Below, piece by piece: positions 1 to 5,107 of a DNA stretch of 7,623 nucleotides. The stretch is taken from contig CALFMX010000179.1 in NCBI GenBank assembly GCA_937902565.1, positions 1-7,623 of the forward strand, given 5' to 3'. This DNA is from an uncultured Spirochaetales bacterium (GTDB taxonomy: Bacteria > Spirochaetota > Spirochaetia > Sphaerochaetales > Sphaerochaetaceae). Below the pieces are notes generated by a model, which saw only the letters and a program-made list of their open reading frames with translations, ran no database searches and had not been told where the DNA came from. Position 1 is the first letter of the stretch, and each line of letters begins with the position of its first letter. Position numbers and translations under genes: made by a program.

Positions 1-1
1 G

Positions 2-553
2 GCGGGCAGCCTGCAACGCGCCCGCATGCTGCCCCGCTCCATTTTTGGCACGGCCATTGCTCATGCGGGTGTGGGCGTGACCATTCTGGGGCTAGCTGCC
101 ATGTCTCAGGCCCAGCACAAGATTGTGGAAGTGCCGGTTGGCACCACCGAGCATCTGGCCGGGTATGACTGGACGCTGACCAACGTGACGCAGGAACCGG
201 GGCCGAACTATTCCGCTATGGTTGCAACCCTTGAGGTGCGGCATAACGGCAAGATTGTCACCATCATGCATCCGTCCAAACGCAGCTTTAACAGCCAGAA
301 CCAGACGACGACGGAAGTCTCCATCCACACCAATCTGCTGGCTGACCTGTATGGCGTGCTGGGGGACAAACACGGCACGGATGCCGCCCCCACTTATGTG
401 CTGCGCCTGCATTACAACCCGCTGGCCCCATGGATGTGGCTGGGTGCGCTGATTATGGCGATTGGTGGCGTGCTCTCCCTTTCCGACCGGCGCATGCGCG
501 TGGGTGCGCCGCGCCGCGCCAAATCTTCCCCCAATACGGTGACGGCAGCATGA
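2..553 (+). CDS. ccmF: Cytochrome c-type biogenesis protein CcmF, C-terminal part (5' truncated by window edge)
   Basis: This is the last 183 residues of CcmF, the inner-membrane haem-handling subunit of the System I cytochrome c maturation complex, which with CcmH delivers haem to apocytochrome c in the periplasm. The frame is open from base 2 with no start required; full CcmF proteins are about 650 residues, so most of the gene lies upstream. Visible features are a membrane segment with an AHAGVGVTILG motif near the beginning, a long periplasmic domain, and a final membrane segment NPLAPWMWLGALIMAIGG followed by LSLSDRR, the typical CcmF ending. The stop codon overlaps the next start as ATGA (550-553), implying translational coupling with ccmG. 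Leu codons are almost all CTG and Ile is often ATT. The sequence resembles Acetobacteraceae (inference from remembered family members). Confidence 0.9.
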   Translation, partial: AGSLQRARMLPRSIFGTAIAHAGVGVTILGLAAMSQAQHKIVEVPVGTTEHLAGYDWTLTNVTQEPGPNYSAMVATLEVRHNGKIVTIMHPSKRSFNSQNQTTTEVSIHTNLLADLYGVLGDKHGTDAAPTYVLRLHYNPLAPWMWLGALIMAIGGVLSLSDRRMRVGAPRRAKSSPNTVTAA

Positions 554-1128
554 GCAACCCTCCTGAAAACATGACGCGCCGGCGGCTGCTGATGGCCGCC
601 CCTCTGGCCGGGGCCGCGATTGTTGGCGTGGGCTTCTGGAAGATGCTGTCCGGCATGCAGCACGGGTCCTTCAACCCGCATGACATCAACGCGCCGGTGC
701 TTAACCGCCCGGTGCCGGATTTCAGCGTGCCGGATCAGGCTCCCGGTCAGGGCTTCAGCGCGCAGGATCTGCGGGCACTTACACAGCCGGTGCTGGTCAA
801 CTTCTTTGCCTCATGGTGCCCGCCGTGCAAGGCGGAGCTGCCGTACTTCGAGAAGGCGTGGGAGCAGTATGGTGATGAGGTCGCCTTCATCTTCCTCGAC
901 TCCCTCGATGGGCAGCGGGAGACGAAGGAGACGATTGGTACGTTCATCAAGGAGTTCCCGTTCAGGGCCCCGGTCTACTGGGACGAGGGGATCTTCGCCT
1001 ATATCTTCCAGACCAACAGCCTGCCCACCACTGTCTTCTTCGACAGCGATGGGCGGATCGTGACGGGCTTCTTGGGCATGGTCAGCGAGAAGGCCCTCGA
1101 TGAGGCCATCGCCCTGATCATCCAATGA
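550..1128 (+). CDS. Chimeric thioredoxin-fold protein: CcmG/DsbE N-terminal half joined to a TlpA-like C-terminal half
   Basis: The 192-residue frame starts at the ATG that overlaps the ccmF stop; no strong ribosome site is visible, as expected for a coupled start. Residues 1-35 carry an Arg-rich N terminus and a membrane anchor, and residues 46-89 match Acetobacteraceae CcmG (RPVPDFSVPD, PVLVNFFASW), which reduces apocytochrome c cysteines in the periplasm. The redox motif is W89-C90-P-P-C93, where CcmG of that group usually has a different CxxC interior. From K94 onward the protein resembles a spirochaete or Firmicutes TlpA/ResA-type redoxin: KAELPYFEKAW, a cis-Pro loop as SLPTTVFFD (Pro159), and no CcmG-type GVYGVPE loop. 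Codon use switches at the same place. The gene overlaps the tail of the convergent haemolysin III gene by 11 bp, and ccmH is absent downstream. I read this as two homologues fused by assembly. Each half is well supported, but the fusion is not. Confidence 0.8.
   Translation: MSNPPENMTRRRLLMAAPLAGAAIVGVGFWKMLSGMQHGSFNPHDINAPVLNRPVPDFSVPDQAPGQGFSAQDLRALTQPVLVNFFASWCPPCKAELPYFEKAWEQYGDEVAFIFLDSLDGQRETKETIGTFIKEFPFRAPVYWDEGIFAYIFQTNSLPTTVFFDSDGRIVTGFLGMVSEKALDEAIALIIQ
799..835. other. Probable chimeric junction A/B inside the CxxC motif
   Basis: The region coding for VNFFASWCPPCK is conserved in both CcmG and TlpA families, so a short stretch of near-identical DNA could bridge two genomes. Left of it the Leu codons are nearly all CTG, the neighbour is ccmF and the protein matches CcmG. 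Right of it CTC and ATC codons dominate, the protein matches TlpA-like redoxins and the neighbour is haemolysin III. The exact breakpoint cannot be fixed from the sequence because the motif belongs to both sides. Confidence 0.75.
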
Positions 1129-1792
1129 GATTGATCCAGTAGCCGATGAAGAAGAGGGCGCTGCCCCCGATGCAGAAGAGGTGCCAGATGGCGTGGTAGT
1201 GGGGGATCTTCTTGTTCGCATAGAAGATCACCCCCGCCGTGTAGGTCACCCCTGCCGCGATCACCCACTTCAAAAGGCCCCCCGGCAGGAGGGGGAAGAT
1301 CTGTGGGGCGAAGAAGACGACCAGCCATCCCATGAGGATGTAGAGGCCGACGTGTACCGCCCCGTAGCGGCCCCAGAAGACCAGGGTGAGGATGATGCCC
1401 ACCAGGGCGAAGATCCACACCAGGGCCACGATCAGGTGGGCCGTGGGCGTCCCGACGTAGAGCATCATCGGCGTATAGGTGCCGGCGATCAGGAAGTAGA
1501 TGTTGCTGTGATCGAGGATCCTGCATACCCGCTTCGCATTGGAGTGGGGCAGGGCGTGGTAGAGTGCGCTCGCGCTGTAGAGCAGGATCATCGTCAGGGC
1601 CCAGATGACGAGCCCGACGCGCAGCGACGTCGATGGAATCTGGGGGAACTTGAAAAGGATTGCCACCAGGGCGGCGAGTGAGAGTACGGCGCCGATCACG
1701 TGGGTGATGCTGTTCCATCTCTCATCCTGGGCATTGTCAAAGTTGTGCAAGGTGATGTGGCTCTCAAGCCAGCTCTTCAAAGGGTGTGCCAT
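1118..1792 (-). CDS. Haemolysin III / YqfA-type PAQR membrane protein
   Basis: This 224-residue integral membrane protein belongs to the haemolysin III (COG1272, YqfA/TrhA) branch of the PAQR superfamily, seven-helix proteins with a metal site near the membrane surface. The bacterial members' function is poorly defined; effects on membrane lipid homeostasis have been proposed. The family pattern is complete: ERWNSITHVIGA at 24-35, the S75-x3-H79 motif (SALYH), D94 in RILDHSNIYF, GTYTP at 104-108, and the C-terminal H200-x3-H204 (HAIWHLF). H79, D94, H200 and H204 are the expected zinc-site residues. Length is normal. The start at 1792 has AGGAGA at 1799-1804, six bases upstream. Its 3' end overlaps the tail of the convergent redoxin gene by 11 bp, so the two genes share a tightly packed tail-to-tail junction. 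It lies downstream of the ABC-transporter terminator and is probably transcribed on its own. Confidence 0.9.
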   Translation of the reverse strand: MAHPLKSWLESHITLHNFDNAQDERWNSITHVIGAVLSLAALVAILFKFPQIPSTSLRVGLVIWALTMILLYSASALYHALPHSNAKRVCRILDHSNIYFLIAGTYTPMMLYVGTPTAHLIVALVWIFALVGIILTLVFWGRYGAVHVGLYILMGWLVVFFAPQIFPLLPGGLLKWVIAAGVTYTAGVIFYANKKIPHYHAIWHLFCIGGSALFFIGYWINLIG

Positions 1793-1984
1793 TGTGTTTC
1801 TCCTGCCTCAACCGTAGCAATATCGAATCGAGGAGACAATGGTATGTTCTCACTTCGGCCAAAATAGTATGAACCTATCATCAGGGATTCTCCATGGTAC
1901 CCATCTACTACCGGCAGGACAGCGGCCGGGCTCCAAAAAAACATCCCCCGCCATACACGGGGGAAAGCGGGATGGGTACCCTTC
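1793..1984. other. Intergenic region between ABC ATPase gene and haemolysin III gene
   Basis: This 192-bp gap holds the terminator of the ABC transporter operon and must contain any promoter for the haemolysin III gene. A perfect 10-bp inverted repeat, GGTACCCATC at 1896-1905 and GATGGGTACC at 1971-1980, brackets the terminator hairpin. I see no -35/-10 pair good enough to name as the haemolysin III promoter; TACTAT (minus strand, near 1863-1868) is the only tolerable -10 candidate. Confidence 0.5.
1935..1964 (-). terminator. Rho-independent terminator after the permease-ATPase operon
   Basis: Read on the minus strand, a 7-bp GC-rich stem TCCCCCG / CGGGGGA closes a 7-base loop (TGTATGG). It is followed after two bases by a run of seven T (plus-strand A run at 1935-1941). 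It lies about 20 bp past the ATPase stop codon, in the right orientation to end that transcript before the haemolysin III gene. Confidence 0.85.
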
Positions 1985-2728
1985 CTAGAGGATATGGTCA
2001 AGGAAGTGGCGGGTACGCTCGCTCTTGGGGTTGGAGAAGAGCTCTGATGGCGGGCCTATCTCGACGATCGAGCCCTCGTCCATGAAGACCACCTTGTCGG
2101 CGGCGGCCCGGGCAAAGCCCATCTCGTGGGTGACGAGCAGCATCGTCATCCCGCTCTTGGCAAGCTTGAGCATGACGTCGAGCACCTCCTTGATCATCTC
2201 GGGGTCCAGGGCGCTGGTCGGCTCGTCGAAGAGCATCACCTTCGGTTCCATGGCAAGGGCCCGGGCGATGGCGACGCGCTGCTGCTGGCCGCCGGAGAGC
2301 TGGGGCGGGTAGGCATGCGCCTTCTCCTCGAGGCCCACCATGCGCAGCAGCTCCATGGCCTGTTCCTCGGCGACCCGCTTGGAGAGCTTCTTGACCCTGA
2401 TGGGGGCGAGGGTGATGTTCTCTATGGCGGTGAGGTGGGGGAAGAGGTTGAAGGATTGGAAGACCATCCCCACCTCCTCGCGGATCTTGCGGATGTCAGC
2501 CTTGGCCCCGGTGACCTCATCGTCATCGATGAAGATCCTCCCCTCGGTGGGGACCTCGAGCTTGTTGACTGTCCTCAGCAGGGTCGACTTGCCGCTGCCC
2601 GACGGCCCGATGATGACCACCACCTCGCCATCTTCGACGGTGAGGTTGGCATTGCAGACCGCATGGACGGTGCGGTGGCTGGCGGTGACGAAGTCCTTGG
2701 AGAGGTTCTCTATGACGATTCTAGCCAT
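1985..2728 (-). CDS. Polar amino-acid ABC transporter, ATP-binding protein (GlnQ/HisP family)
   Basis: This 247-residue cytoplasmic ATPase powers a polar amino-acid importer (GlnQ/HisP/ArtP type). All nucleotide-binding motifs are present: Walker [10 protein letters not shown] at 41-49, Q-loop Q91 in [15 protein letters not shown] signature LSGGQ at 144-148, Walker B VMLFDEP at 164-170 with catalytic E169, D-loop SALD at 172-175, and switch H201 in VTHEMGF. I chose the ATG at 2728 (MARIVIENL), which starts the family domain; a TTG seven codons upstream (2749) also keeps the frame open. The chosen start overlaps the permease stop (2721-2723) by 8 bp, which indicates coupled translation with the permease. 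The substrate cannot be fixed from the ATPase; glutamine, histidine, arginine or another polar amino acid fits. A terminator follows directly. Confidence 0.95.
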   Translation of the reverse strand: MARIVIENLSKDFVTASHRTVHAVCNANLTVEDGEVVVIIGPSGSGKSTLLRTVNKLEVPTEGRIFIDDDEVTGAKADIRKIREEVGMVFQSFNLFPHLTAIENITLAPIRVKKLSKRVAEEQAMELLRMVGLEEKAHAYPPQLSGGQQQRVAIARALAMEPKVMLFDEPTSALDPEMIKEVLDVMLKLAKSGMTMLLVTHEMGFARAAADKVVFMDEGSIVEIGPPSELFSNPKSERTRHFLDHIL

Positions 2729-3581
2729 TCTCGTGTAACCTCTCTTCAAGGATGCCCACCAGGCGGCTGAGCATCAGGGTTATGATCAGGTAGATTAGGG
2801 CGACGACGAGCATCGTCTCCAGGCTGAGGAAGGTGCGCGAGATGTATTCACGGCCCTTGCGCAGGATATCGGAGAGGGCGATCGTGGAGACGAGCGAGGA
2901 GTCCTTGAGCATCGAGATGAACTCATTGCCGATGGCCGGCAGGATCACCTTGACCGTCTGTGGCAGGATGACGTGGCGGAATGCTTGGGAGCGGGACATG
3001 CCCAGGGCGATGGCCGCCTCCATCTGTCCCTTGGGGATCGCCTGGATGCCGGCACGGACAATCTCGCCCATGTAGGCACCGAAGCAGATGGCCAGGGCGG
3101 TCACCGCCGCGATCATCCCCTCGATCTTGAAGAAGCGTCCCATGGCGTAGTAGATGAAGATCAGCTGGACCAGGAGCGGGATGCCCCGGATCAGCTCGAC
3201 GTAGACGCCGCTGACGACGTTGACCCACCGTCTCTTGCTCACTGCCCCCAGCCCGGTCACCGTACCGATGATCACTGCCCCGATGATGGCGAGGATCGTC
3301 ACCTGGAAGGTCACCGGCGCCCCCTTGATGGTCACCAAAAAGATGTCCCGGTAGGGTTTGGGCTTGAAGAGCACGAGGCCTAAGAGCAGGGCGATGGCGC
3401 TGAAGAAGGTGATACGCCATGAGTTGAAGAGGTGGCTGTCCTTCTTGGGGATCAGCACACCATCGGTCATATGGATGGTGACTTGCTTGGCCTTGGAGGC
3501 GTGGGGGTCTACCGATACGACCTTCTTGCGCATCGCTTGTATGCGTAGATCTTCCAGCTCCTGGTCCTGTGTTGTATTCAT
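2721..3581 (-). CDS. Polar amino-acid ABC transporter, permease (HisM/GlnP family)
   Basis: This is the membrane subunit of the importer, 286 residues from the ATG at 3581. A GTG four codons upstream (3593) is an alternative, and neither start has a convincing ribosome site. The core matches the HisMQ/GlnP family: [18 protein letters not shown] at the start of the transport domain, [13 protein letters not shown] around 128-140, and the EAA loop at about 188-208 ([20 protein letters not shown]), which contacts the ATPase, ending in [14 protein letters not shown]. Membrane segments fall near 57-73, 91-113, 126-146, 155-172 and 255-275. A charged N-terminal tail of about 55 residues plus one extra membrane segment precede the usual domain, which is longer than in compact family members. 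It is translationally coupled to the ATPase and separated from the binding-protein gene by a terminator and its own promoter. Confidence 0.93.
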   Translation of the reverse strand: MNTTQDQELEDLRIQAMRKKVVSVDPHASKAKQVTIHMTDGVLIPKKDSHLFNSWRITFFSAIALLLGLVLFKPKPYRDIFLVTIKGAPVTFQVTILAIIGAVIIGTVTGLGAVSKRRWVNVVSGVYVELIRGIPLLVQLIFIYYAMGRFFKIEGMIAAVTALAICFGAYMGEIVRAGIQAIPKGQMEAAIALGMSRSQAFRHVILPQTVKVILPAIGNEFISMLKDSSLVSTIALSDILRKGREYISRTFLSLETMLVVALIYLIITLMLSRLVGILEERLHENG

Positions 3582-3599
3582 ATTCTTTGGCACACGGTA

Positions 3600-3628
3600 G
3601 TACTACATAATTATACAGAGAAAGTCAA
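3600..3628 (-). promoter_or_regulatory. Putative promoter of the permease-ATPase operon with palindrome in the spacer
   Basis: On the minus strand a -35 TTGACT (3628-3623) is followed by a 17-bp spacer and a weak -10 TAGTAC (3605-3600). The AT-rich box TGTATAATTATGTA (3617-3604) occupies the end of the spacer and the first bases of the -10. The layout matches the binding-protein promoter base for base at 12 of 17 spacer positions. A TATAAT also occurs inside the box but has no good -35 at the right distance. The promoter lies just after the terminator of the upstream gene, as needed for independent expression. Confidence 0.5.
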
Positions 3629-3635
3629 GAGAGTA

Positions 3636-3649
3636 TGTATAATTATTCA
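3636..3649 (-). promoter_or_regulatory. AT-rich palindrome resembling an ARG box, upstream of the permease promoter
   Basis: The minus-strand sequence TGAATAATTATACA is symmetrical (TG-N-ATAATTAT-N-CA). It differs from the E. coli ARG-box core TGAATwwwwATTCA at one position. Its centre is 32 bp, close to three helical turns, from the centre of the box in the core promoter. Regulator identity is inferred only from this resemblance; any dimeric regulator with AT-rich half-sites would fit. Confidence 0.4.
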
Positions 3650-3661
3650 AGATTGCTGCAC

Positions 3662-3687
3662 AAAAAAGGGAGCCGAAGCTCCCCTTT
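3662..3687 (-). terminator. Rho-independent terminator with UUCG tetraloop after the binding-protein gene
   Basis: On the minus strand GGGAGC-TTCG-GCTCCC forms a 6-bp perfect stem closed by the extra-stable C(UUCG)G loop. The stem can extend through a G-T pair and A-T pairs into the T run (six T; plus-strand A run 3662-3667). It begins 18 bp past the stop of the substrate-binding protein gene. The symmetric A run on the other side may let it work weakly in the opposite direction. Confidence 0.9.
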
Positions 3688-3704
3688 GGCGGACAGTCAC
3701 CCGT

Positions 3705-4460
3705 CTACAGCAAGTTCCACTTCGCCTTCAGGGCAGCGAAGGAACCGTCGGCTTTTGCCAGCTCCAGACCCTTGTTGATGAGAGCGAGCAGCTCGGTGTT
3801 GTTCTTCTGCACTGCGATGGCGATATCCTCTTCGGAGAAGGGGCCGCCGACGACGGTGAGCCGTCCCTTGTAGCTTGCGTTCTCAAGGACGAAGTCGCTG
3901 GCGATCAGGGAGTCGCAGACCGCTGCCTCGACGTTGCCGTTGATCAGGTCCTCGATGGCCAGGCCGATATCATCATAGGCGCGGCGGACGACCGGGTACT
4001 CCTCGAGGGCGAAGTCACCGGTGGTGCCGATCTGCACCCCGATGCGCTTTCCTGACAGATCATCGATGGAGGTGTACTGTGCGCTGTCGGCGGTGCGGAC
4101 GATGACCACCTGTCCTGCCTCGAGGATCGGGGTGGAGAAGGCCATCGTGCCCTTGCGCTCCTCGGTTACGGTGACGCCGCTGGCGACCCCGTCATAGGCT
4201 CCGTTGGCCAGGCCTGCGAAGATTGTGTCCCAGGGGATGTTCTTGACACTCATCGTCACCCCGACCTTCTCCCCGATGAGGGGGATGAGCTCGACCTCAA
4301 AGCCGGTGAGGTTGCCGCTCTCATCGATGAACTCGAGGGGGGGCCAGGTGGCATCGGAAGCGAAGATGTACCCATCCGTGCTCTCCTTCTTGCCGCCGGC
4401 AAAGAGGGAGAGGGATGCAACCATGAGAATTACCAAAATCAGACTTATGTGTTTTTTCAT
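3705..4460 (-). CDS. Polar amino-acid ABC transporter, periplasmic substrate-binding protein
   Basis: This 251-residue protein captures the amino acid in the periplasm for the adjoining permease and ATPase (bacterial extracellular solute-binding family 3). Residues 1-21 form a signal peptide ending SLFA-GGKKES. There is no Cys at the cleavage site, so it should be a soluble, signal-peptidase-I-processed protein, not a lipoprotein. This AGGKKE ending is frequent in spirochaete binding proteins. Family landmarks are YIFASDATWPPLEF at 31-44, NLTGFEVEL, TVTEERKGTMAFSTP at 97-111 (R102 is the usual ligand carboxylate contact), GVQIGTTGD at 141-149, and NGNVEAAVCD at 174-183 (D183 contacts the ligand amino group). 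An upstream in-frame ATG (4499) exists, but the ATG at 4460 follows a good ribosome site and begins the signal peptide. The gene ends at its own terminator. Confidence 0.93.
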   Translation of the reverse strand: MKKHISLILVILMVASLSLFAGGKKESTDGYIFASDATWPPLEFIDESGNLTGFEVELIPLIGEKVGVTMSVKNIPWDTIFAGLANGAYDGVASGVTVTEERKGTMAFSTPILEAGQVVIVRTADSAQYTSIDDLSGKRIGVQIGTTGDFALEEYPVVRRAYDDIGLAIEDLINGNVEAAVCDSLIASDFVLENASYKGRLTVVGGPFSEEDIAIAVQKNNTELLALINKGLELAKADGSFAALKAKWNLL

Positions 4461-4466
4461 GCAACA

Positions 4467-4472
4467 CTCCTC
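4467..4472 (-). promoter_or_regulatory. Ribosome binding site fixing the binding-protein start
   Basis: GAGGAG on the minus strand lies six bases before the ATG at 4460. It favours that start over the in-frame ATG at 4499, whose extra residues do not look like part of a signal peptide. Confidence 0.85.
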
Positions 4473-4494
4473 ATATATGCAAATACTACGGAGC

Positions 4495-4523
4495 ATCATG
4501 CATAGTTATGCATAAATTGTCAA
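4495..4523 (-). promoter_or_regulatory. Promoter of the binding-protein gene with overlapping palindromic operator
   Basis: On the minus strand a consensus -35 TTGACA (4523-4518) is followed by a 17-bp spacer and CATGAT (4500-4495) as -10, four of six matches. The palindrome ATGCATA-AC-TATGCAT (4513-4498) covers the spacer and enters the -10, so a bound protein would block RNA polymerase. The arrangement repeats that of the permease promoter, pointing to a common regulator. Confidence 0.6.
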
Positions 4524-4540
4524 GCAATTCCGCAAAAAGA

Positions 4541-4554
4541 AGTATAAATATACA
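4541..4554 (-). promoter_or_regulatory. Second AT-rich box upstream of the binding-protein promoter
   Basis: TGTATATTTATACT on the minus strand (arms GTATA / TATAC) fits TGNATwwwwATNC. It is centred 42 bp, four helical turns, from the operator palindrome at 4498-4513. It is weaker than the other boxes, and AT-rich intergenic DNA gives such matches by chance. Confidence 0.3.
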
Positions 4555-4561
4555 GGAATGT

Positions 4562-5026
4562 TTATAATCCGACGATTTTTTCGGTCACGACGAGAGCAAC
4601 GATGAGACCGAGGATGGTGCCGCCGAGGACCTGGCTGAAGGAGTGGCCGAGCATCGTCTTCAGATTCTCGGGGTTGAACTGCCCTTCGCGGTGGATGGTG
4701 CTGAGGATGCGGCTCCATTCGTTGATGACCTCGGCCTGCTTGCCGGCCGCCCGCCTGATGCCCATTGCATCATGGATGACGATCGCGGCAAAGGTGGCTG
4801 CGATGGCAAAGGCGACGGTGCCCACCCCCTGGGTGACGGCGATTGACGTCACCAGGGCGATGACCCCGGCGGTGTGGCTCGAGGGCATGCCTCCAGTGGA
4901 GAGCAGCAGGTGCCAATCCATGCGACGCTCGAAGATGGCGTTGATGAAGGGCTTGAAGAGCTGTGCGGTGAAGAAGGCCACAGCGGCGCTCACAAATGGG
5001 GCATTGGCCAACACGTCGTTGTTCAT
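4562..5026 (-). CDS. Divergent PAP2 family membrane protein (DUF212)
   Basis: This small integral membrane protein of 154 residues belongs to the DUF212 / divergent PAP2 family (YuiD-like), distantly related to phosphatidic-acid phosphatases; its substrate is unknown. The family signature is clear: KPFINAIFERRMDW at 25-38, GGMPSSHTAGV at 45-55 (the PSSH counterpart of the PAP2 PSGH motif), IHDAMGIRRAAGKQAEVIN at 84-102, and GHSFSQVLGG at 127-136. Length is typical. I chose the ATG at 5026 because the family domain begins there; an in-frame ATG at 5092 would add a Cys/Arg-rich leader unlike the family. An AGGAGG-like sequence exists but lies about 20 bases from the chosen ATG, so initiation is not clear-cut. 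The gene is divergent from the MFS gene across a short gap. No terminator separates it from the downstream binding-protein promoter. Confidence 0.88.
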   Translation of the reverse strand: MNNDVLANAPFVSAAVAFFTAQLFKPFINAIFERRMDWHLLLSTGGMPSSHTAGVIALVTSIAVTQGVGTVAFAIAATFAAIVIHDAMGIRRAAGKQAEVINEWSRILSTIHREGQFNPENLKTMLGHSFSQVLGGTILGLIVALVVTEKIVGL

Positions 5027-5097
5027 GGCCCTACAGTAGCGTCTTTTCCCTCCTTGCGCAAGAATCTTTTCACAGGTACAGTTAGCTAGCATTTCTT

Positions 5098-5102
5098 GGG
5101 AG
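5098..5102 (+). promoter_or_regulatory. Ribosome binding site fixing the MFS gene start
   Basis: GGGAG lies five bases before the ATG at 5108, favouring it over the in-frame TTG at 5096. Upstream, TTGCGC and TACAGT separated by 17 bp (about 5054-5082) could be a weak promoter, but the match is poor. Confidence 0.6.
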
Positions 5103-5107
5103 CTGCC

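Noticed and set aside
1181..1681. Plus-strand frame opposite haemolysin III
   Set aside because: It is a shadow frame with His/Asp/Gln-rich content. The minus strand has all PAQR family motifs.
2126..2770. Plus-strand frame opposite the ABC ATPase
   Set aside because: It is a low-complexity shadow. The minus-strand protein has intact Walker A, Walker B and signature motifs.
3611..3616. TATAAT inside the permease promoter box as the -10 element
   Set aside because: The nearest TTGACT is only seven bases upstream, and no acceptable -35 lies 16-18 bp away. The alignment with the binding-protein promoter places the -10 further downstream.
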